From: Bacteroidota bacterium | GTDB taxonomy: Bacteria; Bacteroidota; Bacteroidia; Chitinophagales; Chitinophagaceae | Direction of reading: 5' to 3' | Assembly: GCA_030706735.1 (NCBI GenBank) | Contig: JAUZNZ010000001.1 | Coordinates: forward strand, 1-64,000 | Length of the DNA stretch: 64,000 nucleotides | Shown: positions 37,676-46,749 of the stretch, piece by piece | Layout: every line of letters begins with the position of its first letter | Position numbering within the stretch: position 1 is the first letter of the stretch | Program-made: the position numbers and the translations under genes | The notes under the pieces: generated by a model | Told to the model about the DNA's origin: nothing | The model's input: only the letters and a program-made list of their open reading frames with translations | Databases searched by the model: none

Positions 37676-37706
37676 GGCGTCGATCGTTTGGAAAGAGCCG
37701 CCTAAC

Positions 37707-38615
37707 CTACTCTTCCAATACCGTCTTATTCTTTCCCACCTTCAACTTATATCCGACGCCGGACTTCAGGGCATAGTTCTCCTTTCCGTGGCTGACCGGG
37801 AAGCCAAAGCAGACGGGATAGTCGTAATCCGAGACGGCGTCACGGATGATCTCGTAGACGGATTTGCCGAACGGGCGTTCTGTGTCCTTCATGTCGGTGA
37901 ACCCTCCGACGATCAGGCCGGCCAGTTTCCCGAGCTTGCCGCTACGCCGCAGTTGCGTCAGCATGCGGTCGATATGGTAAAGATATTCGCCGATATCTTC
38001 CAGGAAGAGGATCTTGCCCTTGGTCCGGATATCCGATTCGCTACCCACCAGGTGGGCCAATAAGGACAGGTTGCCGCCGACGAGTTCTCCGATAGCCTGT
38101 CCCCTGCGGTTAAGATCATGCCAGGGGCATTGAAATCTCCCCTTACCTCCTTGCAGCGCTTCGCGCAGCGATCCCAGGTATTCGGAGTCTGCCCCTCCAT
38201 CCTGGAAGGCCCCCGCCATGGGCGCATGGAGGCTCGCCACCTTATAGTTCCTGTGTATATGTGCATGAAGAACGGTGATGTCGCTGTACCCGACGATCCA
38301 TTTGGGGGCCTTAACAAACCGGGTAAAATCGATCCTGTCAATGATCCGGCCTGTTCCGTACCCTCCCCGGGCACAGAGGATCGCCTTGACATCGTCGTCG
38401 TCGAGCATTTTCTGAAAATCTGAGAGCCTTTCCTCATCGGTCCCGGAGAAATAGTTATCCGAATTACTGCCGAGGGTGGCGCCGATCCGAACATGAAAGC
38501 CCCAATCCTGCAGGGCATCAATGCAGGCTTGCGCCTTTTCCCTGGACATATAACCGCCGGGGCAGGTAATGCCGATGCTGTCACCGGGCTCGAGATAGGG
38601 GGGTGTCCTTACCAT
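37707..38615 (-). CDS. LD-carboxypeptidase (peptidase S66), cytosolic copy
   Basis: A 302-residue S66 serine peptidase that should trim the terminal D-alanine from tetrapeptide muropeptides during cell-wall recycling. The family motifs are present: GITCPGG near 15, ARGGYGTGRII, the nucleophile serine in VGYSDITVL near 118, the glutamate in FLEDIGEYLYHIDR and the histidine in PVSHGKENYALK. There is no signal peptide, as in E. coli LdcA. It starts 9 bp after the end of its paralog, so the two form an operon. Confidence 0.92.
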   Translation of the reverse strand: MVRTPPYLEPGDSIGITCPGGYMSREKAQACIDALQDWGFHVRIGATLGSNSDNYFSGTDEERLSDFQKMLDDDDVKAILCARGGYGTGRIIDRIDFTRFVKAPKWIVGYSDITVLHAHIHRNYKVASLHAPMAGAFQDGGADSEYLGSLREALQGGKGRFQCPWHDLNRRGQAIGELVGGNLSLLAHLVGSESDIRTKGKILFLEDIGEYLYHIDRMLTQLRRSGKLGKLAGLIVGGFTDMKDTERPFGKSVYEIIRDAVSDYDYPVCFGFPVSHGKENYALKSGVGYKLKVGKNKTVLEE

Positions 38616-38624
38616 GAAATAAAG

Positions 38625-39674
38625 TTACGAGGTTGAAGTTTCTCCAAAGGTGACTTTGTCGGGGGTGACCTCCAAACGATGGGACATCCCGAATTTCAAT
38701 GCATAATTGTCGTGCTGATGACCAACGGGGAAATTAAAGCAAACGGGAAAGCTATATTTCGCCATCCGTTCCAGAACGATGTCATACAGTGTCCGGCCGA
38801 ATTCTTCGCCGGGGTCGTCGGGTTTGATCTTAAATCCTCCTACGATGAGCCCTTTAAGCCCCGCCAATTTACCGGTTCGTTCGAGACTCCAGAACATACG
38901 ATCAATACCGTACAGATATTCTCCGGTGTCTTCCACGAAGAGGATCTTTCCGGAGGTGGGCAGATCGGAAGATGTTCCGGCAAGCGTCTCGATCGTCTTG
39001 AGATTGCCTCCGACCAGTGGACCCTCCGCCTGTCCGGGCTTGTTCTTTTCCGAAGGCGTGACCGGATAGAAGACTTTTTCGCCTGAAAGAGCCTGCCTGA
39101 TGGAGAGGATGGTATCGATCTGAATGGGTTCCGCCTTTGCCCAATCGTCCGGAAAGCTATTGCACATTTTCGAATGAATGGACGCCATATTAAGATGGCG
39201 ATGGAGGTGACAAAGTACCACCGTGATATCACTGAACCCGATGAGCCACTTCGGGTGAGCGTGCATGCCCCGCAAATCCAGCCGGTCAATGATATGCACG
39301 CTCCCATAACCGCCCCGCGCGCAAAGGATAGCCTTGAGGGAGGGATCGTCCATCATCTGCTGCAAATCCTTCATCCTCTCTTCATCGGTACCGCCGAAAG
39401 TAAAATCCTTCTTGCCCACGGTTTCGCCGATCCGGACATGAAATCCCCAGGTGCCGATCAGATCGACCGAGGGTTGGATCTCTTTATTGGAAATGGCGCC
39501 GGCCGGGCACGTAATGCCGATCGTGTCGCCGGGTTGCAGGTAAGGAGGGATGATCAGGTCTGGAACGGACTTACCCTGGACCAAGGTCTGACGTGCATCT
39601 GGCCGCCCGGAGCCTGAAGTCAGATGGACGCCGCCGACAGCGAGTACGGAAGAAAGGAAGTTTTTTCGGTTCAT
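38625..39674 (-). CDS. LD-carboxypeptidase (peptidase S66), exported copy
   Basis: A 349-residue paralog of the downstream gene with an N-terminal extension MNRKNFLSSVLAVGGVHLTSG that looks like an export signal. The conserved S66 blocks follow: GITCPAGAI, ARGGYGSVHII, the nucleophile serine in IGFSDITVV, VEDTGEYLYGIDR and the histidine in PVGHQHDNYALK. I chose the ATG at 39674; a longer frame to 39956 would overlap the divergent gene. An exported and a cytosolic copy side by side suggests separate action on periplasmic and recycled peptidoglycan fragments (inference). Confidence 0.9.
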   Translation of the reverse strand: MNRKNFLSSVLAVGGVHLTSGSGRPDARQTLVQGKSVPDLIIPPYLQPGDTIGITCPAGAISNKEIQPSVDLIGTWGFHVRIGETVGKKDFTFGGTDEERMKDLQQMMDDPSLKAILCARGGYGSVHIIDRLDLRGMHAHPKWLIGFSDITVVLCHLHRHLNMASIHSKMCNSFPDDWAKAEPIQIDTILSIRQALSGEKVFYPVTPSEKNKPGQAEGPLVGGNLKTIETLAGTSSDLPTSGKILFVEDTGEYLYGIDRMFWSLERTGKLAGLKGLIVGGFKIKPDDPGEEFGRTLYDIVLERMAKYSFPVCFNFPVGHQHDNYALKFGMSHRLEVTPDKVTFGETSTS

Positions 39675-39725
39675 CTTAACAATTGAATTTAAATTGCCGC
39701 TTTTAAAATTACTATTTTTAGTTAC

Positions 39726-40652
39726 ATGCGTTTGGAATTGGTTTTGTTGTTTTTGCTGGCGGGAGGAGGATCTGCATCGAAGGCCCAAAGCCTGAAGGGG
39801 CAATGGACAGGCGGACCTGCCGGCAATTTGACGGATAACAAGCAAAAGGCGGTGATGAACATCGCGTCGGAGGATTCCCTTTTTGGAGGCGTTCTCCATT
39901 GGTACGATCCCGAAACGCAGACTGTACGTCATTACCTGATCGGCGGTCTCTATCATGCCAGGGACTCGATCCTCATGATCTTTCAGGAGGGTGCCACGAT
40001 CAACCGGGCAGGCTATCCCTCACCGTTTTCCGATGAAGCCCGCGGCAATGTACCGGCCGCGGCGACAACAGGAGCGTCAAATCCGTACGATACGCCGGCA
40101 GGCAAAGGAATATTCATCTTTCACTACAAGCGTGTCGGTCATAACGAAGTATTGGACGGACAATGGTGGAGGGCGGACCCCGGGGGTAACCTCAGTCAAA
40201 GCGTGGCCATCCGCCTGGAAAAGAAAGCACCTCCGTTCATTCCGGTAGCCCCCCTGCCCCGCAAGAAAATGGACACGGTTCAGCAACATCAATATACAGC
40301 GCTGTTGGGCAGGGAAACGCCCGTTGTGGCAACCATACCGGTGCGGATAATGGATTCCGTTCGGGTGGATCTGTACGATAACGGGGAGATCGACGGGGAT
40401 TCTGTTTCGCTATATCTCAACAATGACCTGATCCTTGCGCACCTGAAATTGCAGGCGACGCCGAAAACGATCTGGATCACGATCGATAGGAACCTGCCGG
40501 TCAATAAGCTGGTCCTGTTTGCCGAGAATCTGGGCCGGATGCCGCCCAATACCGCATTAATGGAGGTTACGATCAAAGGGAAATTATACAATGTCTTTCT
40601 ATCCACCGATTACCATCACAATGCAATGGTCGCCTTTCCCCTTACGGATTAG
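39726..40652 (+). CDS. Secreted two-domain protein of unknown function
   Basis: A 308-residue exported protein (signal MRLELVLLFLLAGGGSASKAQ). The first part (about 22-165) looks like a small beta-barrel domain with tryptophans (LKGQWTGGPAGN, GVLHWYDPETQ, LDGQWWRADPGG). The C-terminal part (about 200-308) is a beta-sandwich-like domain, RVDLYDNGEIDGDSVSLYLN, followed by TALMEVTIKG. I do not recognise a named family with certainty. The TATTTTTA sequence ending 5 nt before the ATG at 39726 resembles the -7 element placement seen at glyA and metG. Confidence 0.72.
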   Translation: MRLELVLLFLLAGGGSASKAQSLKGQWTGGPAGNLTDNKQKAVMNIASEDSLFGGVLHWYDPETQTVRHYLIGGLYHARDSILMIFQEGATINRAGYPSPFSDEARGNVPAAATTGASNPYDTPAGKGIFIFHYKRVGHNEVLDGQWWRADPGGNLSQSVAIRLEKKAPPFIPVAPLPRKKMDTVQQHQYTALLGRETPVVATIPVRIMDSVRVDLYDNGEIDGDSVSLYLNNDLILAHLKLQATPKTIWITIDRNLPVNKLVLFAENLGRMPPNTALMEVTIKGKLYNVFLSTDYHHNAMVAFPLTD

Positions 40653-40664
40653 AAAACGACTTTA

Positions 40665-40697
40665 TTCGTCCGGAAGCCTGTCAAATTAGTATTTTTG
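40665..40697 (+). promoter_or_regulatory. Promoter of metG with -7 element next to the start codon
   Basis: TATTTTTG at 40690-40697 matches TAnnTTTG. A near-consensus -33 TTCG sits 21 nt upstream at 40665-40668. The ATG follows only 6 nt after the -7 element. Confidence 0.5.
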
Positions 40698-40703
40698 CCG
40701 ATT

Positions 40704-42824
40704 ATGAACCAACCGAAAAGATATTTGATCACGGCCGCTCTTCCTTATGCCAATGGACTGAAACATATCGGGCATTTGGCAGGAGCGTACCTGCCGGCAG
40801 ATATTTATGTGCGCTATTTGCGGGCGCAGCGCCGGGACGTTGTCTTTGTCTGCGGCAGCGACGAGCACGGAACGGCCATTCCTATCCAGGCCATGAAAGA
40901 AGGGACGACGCCGAGGGCAATCATCGACAAGTATCATGCCCTGATCAAACAGAACTTTGCGGATCTGGGCATCTCATTCGATATCTATCACCGGACAAGT
41001 GAACCCTTACATCACGAAACGACGCAGGAATTCTTCACGGCGCTGAATAGCCGGGGCGAGCTGGATGTGCGGGAAAGCGAACAATATTTTGATGAGGAGG
41101 CCAAGACCTTTCTCGCTGACCGGTATATCATTGGCACCTGTCCCGTATGCGGAAACACCCGCGCCTACGGCGATCAGTGCGAGAATTGCGGCAGTTCGCT
41201 CAGTCCCGAAATGCTGATCGATCCGCACAGCACGCTGAGCGGCAAGGCCCCGGTCAAACGCAGCACCAAACACTGGTATCTGCCGCTCGATAAATACGAA
41301 GGGTTCCTAAGGGATTGGATCCTCAAAGATCACAAGGACGACTGGAAAACCAACGTGCTTGGACAATGCAAAAGCTGGATCGACGGCGGCCTGCAACCAC
41401 GGGCAGTTACACGGGATCTGGACTGGGGCGTCAAGGTTCCCCTTCCCGATGCCGAAGGAAAAGTATTGTACGTGTGGTTCGACGCCCCGATCGGATATAT
41501 AAGCGCCACAAAACAATGGGCGATCGATCAGGGAAAGGATTGGAAACCTTATTGGTATGATAAGGATACACAATTGGTGCACTTCATCGGCAAGGATAAT
41601 ATCGTTTTCCATTGCATTATCTTCCCGATCATGCTGAAGCTGCATGGGAATATTTTGCCGGCAAATGTGCCCGCCAACGAGTTTATGAACCTTGAAGGCG
41701 ATAAGATGAGTACGAGCCGCAACTGGAAGCTGGACATGCAGGACTATATCGACGATTTCATTAAAAAAGAGAACGGAGGCAGCCAGCTTGCCGACACCCT
41801 TCGGTACTACCTTACCACGATCTCCCCGGAAGCCAAAGACAGCGAATTCACCTGGAAAGGATTTCAGGACGCGAATAATAGCGAACTGGTCAGCATCTTC
41901 GGCAATTTTGTCAACCGGACCTTTGTGCTGATGCACAAACTGTGCAAGGGCAAAGTGCCTCCATTGCATACGGACCTGCTCGACGACATCGACCGGTCCC
42001 TCATCCGCGACATCGAGGCCGCTAAAGGAAAAGTAGAAAGGCTGCTGGAACAGTATAAATTCCGGGAGGCCCTGTTCGAAGTGATCGACCTTTCGAGAAA
42101 GGGGAACAAATATATGCAGGAGAAGGAACCCTGGAAGAAAGTCACCGGGGGCGCCGTCACGGAAGAGAATCAATTGCTGATCGACAATTGCCTGCATATT
42201 TGCCTGCAGTTGACCGCGAATCTTGCCATACTGATCAACCCTTTCCTGCCTTACACCGCACAAAAAATGCTGCATCTGATGAAGGTTGTGGATAAGATCC
42301 TGGACTGGGAAAATGCGGGGAAGTTGAAGCTGCTCAGCGTGGGCTATAGCCTGAGGGCTCCCGAGTTGCTTTTCCGCAAGATCGAGGATGACGAAGTAAA
42401 GTTGCAGATCGACAAGCTCCAAGCGGCTGCCGAAAGGCAGGGGATGGCCCCGGCGGCGCCCGTCGACGTTAAAAAAGAGGCAACCGCCACGCTCAAACCG
42501 CAGATCGTCTTTGACGATTTTGCTAAACTGGAATTAAAAATAGGGCATATCCTGGCCGCCGAAAAAGTGGCAAAGGCCGACAAGTTGCTGAAACTGGAGG
42601 TCGATCTGGGCAACGAACGACGCACTATCGTATCGGGCATCGCCTTGCATTTCAAGCCGGAAGAGATCGTCGGCAAGCAGGTGGTTGTGGTGGCCAATCT
42701 GGCGCCCAGGAAGATGAAAGGCATCGAGAGTAACGGAATGATCCTTATGGCGGAGGATAAGAACGGACAACTACATTTCGTAAGCCCCGAAAAGGCCATC
42801 GCCCCGGGATCCGGCGTAAGTTGA
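40704..42824 (+). CDS. metG: Methionine--tRNA ligase
   Basis: Charges tRNA-Met with methionine. Counting from the ATG at 40704 the protein has 706 residues. It has the class I HIGH motif at 21-24 (NGLKHIGHLAGA), a zinc knuckle (CPVCGNTRAYGDQCENCG) near 145-160, and the KMSKS-type loop as KMSTS at 334-338. A C-terminal tRNA-binding OB-fold domain (about 595-705: FDDFAKLELKIGHILAAEKV) is linked by a low-complexity segment, as in the E. coli enzyme. A TTG three codons upstream lies inside the promoter element and is rejected. Confidence 0.98.
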   Translation: MNQPKRYLITAALPYANGLKHIGHLAGAYLPADIYVRYLRAQRRDVVFVCGSDEHGTAIPIQAMKEGTTPRAIIDKYHALIKQNFADLGISFDIYHRTSEPLHHETTQEFFTALNSRGELDVRESEQYFDEEAKTFLADRYIIGTCPVCGNTRAYGDQCENCGSSLSPEMLIDPHSTLSGKAPVKRSTKHWYLPLDKYEGFLRDWILKDHKDDWKTNVLGQCKSWIDGGLQPRAVTRDLDWGVKVPLPDAEGKVLYVWFDAPIGYISATKQWAIDQGKDWKPYWYDKDTQLVHFIGKDNIVFHCIIFPIMLKLHGNILPANVPANEFMNLEGDKMSTSRNWKLDMQDYIDDFIKKENGGSQLADTLRYYLTTISPEAKDSEFTWKGFQDANNSELVSIFGNFVNRTFVLMHKLCKGKVPPLHTDLLDDIDRSLIRDIEAAKGKVERLLEQYKFREALFEVIDLSRKGNKYMQEKEPWKKVTGGAVTEENQLLIDNCLHICLQLTANLAILINPFLPYTAQKMLHLMKVVDKILDWENAGKLKLLSVGYSLRAPELLFRKIEDDEVKLQIDKLQAAAERQGMAPAAPVDVKKEATATLKPQIVFDDFAKLELKIGHILAAEKVAKADKLLKLEVDLGNERRTIVSGIALHFKPEEIVGKQVVVVANLAPRKMKGIESNGMILMAEDKNGQLHFVSPEKAIAPGSGVS

Positions 42825-42885
42825 GGGACTGGCCATGCGCAGGATAAATCCCGAAAGCGGGTTTCCTCGTATATAGGGGCCTGCG

Positions 42886-43332
42886 ATGGAGAAAAGAATC
42901 AGATCCGGGATCATCGTGATCCTGCCCCTCATTATCGGCCTGGTCGGGTACGGCTTGATCTCAGCTTTCCCGAAGGTGGGCCCGGCCCTGGTCAGACCGT
43001 CCAATGCGAGGATCGGCGCCCGCGCCCTGGTCGATCTTTCCAGCCACAATGAACCCCTGTTCGATAAAGAATATCTCTACAAGACCTTGTCAGTCAGCGG
43101 TGTTATCAAAGAGATCCGAAAGGGCGTTCCGGGAGGACCGGAAGATTTCACCATCTGCCTGTCCGGAATTTCCGGTCTGTCGTGTATGGTGAAATGTTTT
43201 ATGGACACGACGTATGACCGCCATGAATCCGGATTAAGGACCGGGGATAGTGTGGTAATACGCGGCACCTGCGCAGGACGGTTCATGGACGTGATCCTGC
43301 TCGAATGCATTTTGGAAAAGCAGGGGTTATAG
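42886..43332 (+). CDS. Membrane-anchored OB-fold (tRNA_anti-like) protein
   Basis: A 148-residue protein with an N-terminal membrane helix (about 6-27, SGIIVILPLIIGLVGYGLISAF) and a periplasmic-side OB-fold of the tRNA_anti-like type: LSVSGVIKEIRKG, DFTICLSGISGLSCMVKCFM, then TGDSVVIRGTCAGRFMDVILLECIL. The family is widespread in Bacteroidota and of unknown role; binding to nucleic acids is not implied. It sits 61 bp after metG, possibly in the same transcript. Confidence 0.78.
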   Translation: MEKRIRSGIIVILPLIIGLVGYGLISAFPKVGPALVRPSNARIGARALVDLSSHNEPLFDKEYLYKTLSVSGVIKEIRKGVPGGPEDFTICLSGISGLSCMVKCFMDTTYDRHESGLRTGDSVVIRGTCAGRFMDVILLECILEKQGL

Positions 43333-43352
43333 TTTTTATCCATTAAAATGTA

Positions 43353-43383
43353 GGGGTTATTACTTATGACTTGGAATAACCCC
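43353..43383. terminator. Stem-loop after OB-fold gene
   Basis: Arms GGGGTTATT and AATAACCCC pair perfectly around a 13-nt loop, 20 bp downstream of the stop. There is no T-run, so its role in termination is uncertain. AGGGGTTAT occurs twice nearby (43323 and 43352). Confidence 0.35.
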
Positions 43384-43589
43384 GGGGAGCCGGTACGTCC
43401 CCATGGCTAATCCCGTTAAATCGCTATCCAGGCGTATTGACCGTGGTGCGTTGGCTTTCTGGATTGTCTTATCCAGTATGCTAAGCAACAAAAAACGATA
43501 TTCCCCGTTGTACGATTTGTGACCTTTATATCGTTTTGATCCACATAAGATACCGTCGGGTATTGAATTTAAATCTAATATCTCGTAGT

Positions 43590-44228
43590 ATGAAACAGAA
43601 CATCCCATACCGGATACTGCCATATACCCGCTACACGGCTTTTTACAGGGAAAAAGAAAGTTTCTACCGGAGTTTTATCAATCAATACTATCTCGATTTC
43701 GCGCATCAGCTCTTGTCGCAGGAGCATGACTGCCCTTATCTGACCAATACGATCATTGCGCCTCACGATATTCAATTCGGGGCCAGCCCGAGAAAAGTGA
43801 TCTGGAAGATCGGCATGCCTTCCTTCCAGGTCAAGGACATCAATGATTTTAAGGACCATAAGATCCTTTTCTATAAGACGAAGCTGTTGCGTCAAAAAGT
43901 ATTGATCCAATTCCATTTTATCAATGGTTGGTTCTACTATTCCCAGCTCAGCTTTTTGTCCTTCACGGAAAAAACCAACGCCATCCTTTCGAATTCGATC
44001 AGGGATAAATACCAGTGTTCCGGATCGTTCGAAGATGCCGACCGGATCCATATGGTGGACATCTGCGGCAACAAGATGATCATTGAAAAGGGCGTCTATC
44101 TCACCGTCACCTACATCACGGGCGAAAACTATCCGCGTGAATTGATGGAGGAGCAGCTGAAGCTCAAGCAGGACCTGATGAGCAAGGCAGACAATTACGA
44201 AATGAACAGGCTCAGTAAAGTCTTGTAA
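43590..44228 (+). CDS. Hypothetical protein, 212 residues
   Basis: A cytoplasmic-looking protein rich in tyrosine, phenylalanine and lysine, with no signal peptide or membrane helix. I do not recognise a family. The central part suggests alternating beta-strands (HDIQFGASPRKVIWKIG, KVLIQFHFINGWFYYSQLSF), followed by a C-terminal charged helix (PRELMEEQLKLKQDLMSKADNYEMNRL). I chose the ATG at 43590; the upstream frame from 43536 uses a weak start. A terminator follows. Confidence 0.7.
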   Translation: MKQNIPYRILPYTRYTAFYREKESFYRSFINQYYLDFAHQLLSQEHDCPYLTNTIIAPHDIQFGASPRKVIWKIGMPSFQVKDINDFKDHKILFYKTKLLRQKVLIQFHFINGWFYYSQLSFLSFTEKTNAILSNSIRDKYQCSGSFEDADRIHMVDICGNKMIIEKGVYLTVTYITGENYPRELMEEQLKLKQDLMSKADNYEMNRLSKVL

Positions 44229-44265
44229 CTCACCCGACGAACCTTGAAATTTAATAATAAATAGC

Positions 44266-44297
44266 GCCCGGCCCCCTGGCCGGGCTCGTTATTTTGT
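44266..44297 (+). terminator. GC-rich terminator hairpin
   Basis: Perfect arms GCCCGGCC and GGCCGGGC around CCCT, followed by a T-rich tail (TCGTTATTTTG). It closes the hypothetical gene before the fatty-acid oxidation gene. Confidence 0.7.
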
Positions 44298-44346
44298 TCT
44301 ACCTTCGAAGGACGATAGTTGTTTAACTAACTAATTTAACAATTAT

Positions 44347-46749
44347 ATGAACCGGATCATTAGAAAGGTGGCTGTGTTGGGTAGCGGGGTCATGGGATCG
44401 AGGATAGCCTGTCATTTTGCGGGCGTCGGACTGCAGGTGCTCTTATTGGATATGGCAGCGAAAGAGTTGAACGCGGCTGAAAAAGCGAAGAACCTGACCA
44501 CGGATCATCCTGCCGTAAAGAACCGCATTGTCAACGAGGCCCTGGCCGCGACCCTGAAGGCAAATCCGTCTCCCCTGTATAGCAAGGAGGCCATACAGCG
44601 GATCAAAACCGGGAATTTTACGGACAATATGAAGGATATCGCCGGCTGCGATTGGGTCATCGAGGTCGTTGTCGAACGCCTGGATATCAAGCAGCAGATC
44701 TTTACCGAAGTTGAGAAGTACCGTCGCCCCGGCTCATTGATCACATCGAATACTTCCGGAATTCCCATCCATCTCATGTCGGAAGGGAGAAGCGAGGATT
44801 TCAAGCGACATTTCTGCGGCACGCATTTTTTCAATCCTCCACGTTATCTACGGCTTCTGGAGATCATTCCTACCCCAGATACCGATCCGGCGGTAACCGA
44901 ATTCCTGATGCACTACGGCGATCTTCACCTGGGCAAGACCACTGTATTGTGCAAGGACACGCCCGCCTTTATCGCCAACCGCATCGGAGTATACGGCATC
45001 ATGGCGATCTTCCATGCTATGGGAAAGCTGGGACTGGATATCGACGAGGTGGATGCACTGACGGGACCGGTAATCGGGCGTCCCAAGTCCGCCACGTTCC
45101 GTACGGCCGACGTCGTGGGCATCGATACCCTGGTTAAAGTCGCCAAGGGGGTAGCAGACAACTGCCCGAACGACGAGCAGCGCGCCATCTTCGCGATCCC
45201 CGCCTGGCTGGATAAGGTCGTGGCCAATAATTGGCTGGGAGATAAAACGGGACAAGGCTTTTTCAAAAAGACCAGGGGAGCGGGAGGGGAAAAGGAAATC
45301 CTGACCCTCAATCTGCAATCCCTGGAATATGGCCCGCGCAAACGCCCGAAATTCGCCTCCCTTGAAGCCGCCAGGCAAATCGAAGACCTCGGGTCCAGGA
45401 TAAAAATGCTTGTTCAGGGTCCGGATAAGGCCGGAGAATTCTACCGGCATTTCCACTACGGCCTGTTCTCCTATATTTCCCATCGCATCCCGGAGATCTC
45501 CGATGAACTATATCGCGTCGATGACGCCATGATGGCCGGATTCGGTTGGGAAATAGGCGCTTTTGAAAGCTGGGATATCCTGGGGGTGGAGAGCACTGTA
45601 AAAAAAATGAAAGATTCGGGATTTACCGTCGCATCCTGGGTAGAGCAAATGTTGGCCTCGGGCATTAAGACGTTTTACACCCTGGAGAAAGGAAAACGGC
45701 TTTACTTTGACCTGCGTACCGGTTCGTACAAACCTCTTCCCGGAGGCGAAGCCTTCCTGGTCATGAAGAATTTCGAAGGACAATCCCTGTGGAAGAACAG
45801 CGCCTGCCATCTGTATCATTTGGGCGATGAGGTCTTGGGATTGGAGTGGCATACTAAAATGAATACGATCGGCGGCGAAGTCCTTGAGGGGCTGCAACGC
45901 TCCATCGGCCTGGCGGAAGAAAAATATAAGGGCCTGGTGATCGCGAATGAAGGGGCTCATTTCAGTGCAGGCGCCAATGTGGGCATGATCTTCATGCTGG
46001 CTATCGAACAGGAATATGACGAGATGGATATGGCGATCCGCCAATTTCAGCTAACCATGATGCGGGCGCGGTACTCCGCCGTTCCCGTGGTCGTGGCGCC
46101 CCATGGCCTGGCCTTAGGCGGCGCCTGCGAGCTGAGCCTGCACGCGGACAGGATCGTGGCGGCCGCAGAGACCTATACCGGATTGGTGGAAATGGGTATT
46201 GGGGTCATCCCGGGAGGAGGCGGAACGAAGGAATTTACCTTGCGCGCAGCCGACGAGATGCATGAAGACGAGCCGGAGACCATTACGTTGAAACATCGAT
46301 TTCTTAATATCGCCACCGCCAAAGTCTCCACCTCGGCCTATGAAGCGTATGCAAACGGCATTTATCGTAAAGGGCGGGACATCGTTTGCATGAACCTTGG
46401 AAGACGGATCGCCGAGGCCAAGCGATCGGTCCTCGAGATCAGCGAGGACGGCTATGTCATGCCTGTCCCAAGAACCGATATCAAGGTACTGGGGAGGTCC
46501 GCGCTGGGCGCCCTGTATGCAGGCATTCATGTGATGTGGCGGGGAAACTATGCCACCGACCATGACGTGGTTGTGGCCAAGAAGCTCGCATATGTAATGT
46601 GCGGCGGCGATCTGAGCGAACCTGCACTCGTCAGCGAGCAATACCTGCTCGACCTGGAAAGGGAAGCATTCCTGAGCCTTTGCGGCGAAAAGAAAACGCT
46701 GGAGCGTATCCAAAGCGTCCTGAAAACGGGTAAACCGATCCGGAACTAG
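44347..46749 (+). CDS. 3-hydroxyacyl-CoA dehydrogenase/enoyl-CoA hydratase, FadN-type
   Basis: An 800-residue bifunctional beta-oxidation enzyme with the dehydrogenase first and hydratase last, the domain order of Bacillus FadN and the reverse of FadB. The NAD-binding motif is VAVLGSGVMGSRIACHFAG at the N-terminus. The dehydrogenase signature DTPAFIANRIGVYGIMAIF lies near 204. A crotonase domain (about 500-700) has the oxyanion-hole segments SAGANVGMIF and ALGGACELSLHADRIV, then VEMGIGVIPGGGG. Usually thiolase and acyl-CoA dehydrogenase genes are adjacent; here none is. It overlaps the convergent regulator gene by 4 bp. Confidence 0.92.
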   Translation: MNRIIRKVAVLGSGVMGSRIACHFAGVGLQVLLLDMAAKELNAAEKAKNLTTDHPAVKNRIVNEALAATLKANPSPLYSKEAIQRIKTGNFTDNMKDIAGCDWVIEVVVERLDIKQQIFTEVEKYRRPGSLITSNTSGIPIHLMSEGRSEDFKRHFCGTHFFNPPRYLRLLEIIPTPDTDPAVTEFLMHYGDLHLGKTTVLCKDTPAFIANRIGVYGIMAIFHAMGKLGLDIDEVDALTGPVIGRPKSATFRTADVVGIDTLVKVAKGVADNCPNDEQRAIFAIPAWLDKVVANNWLGDKTGQGFFKKTRGAGGEKEILTLNLQSLEYGPRKRPKFASLEAARQIEDLGSRIKMLVQGPDKAGEFYRHFHYGLFSYISHRIPEISDELYRVDDAMMAGFGWEIGAFESWDILGVESTVKKMKDSGFTVASWVEQMLASGIKTFYTLEKGKRLYFDLRTGSYKPLPGGEAFLVMKNFEGQSLWKNSACHLYHLGDEVLGLEWHTKMNTIGGEVLEGLQRSIGLAEEKYKGLVIANEGAHFSAGANVGMIFMLAIEQEYDEMDMAIRQFQLTMMRARYSAVPVVVAPHGLALGGACELSLHADRIVAAAETYTGLVEMGIGVIPGGGGTKEFTLRAADEMHEDEPETITLKHRFLNIATAKVSTSAYEAYANGIYRKGRDIVCMNLGRRIAEAKRSVLEISEDGYVMPVPRTDIKVLGRSALGALYAGIHVMWRGNYATDHDVVVAKKLAYVMCGGDLSEPALVSEQYLLDLEREAFLSLCGEKKTLERIQSVLKTGKPIRN

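Noticed and set aside
41307-42422. 371-codon minus-strand open frame
   Set aside because: Antisense to metG, whose motifs are complete; no family resemblance.
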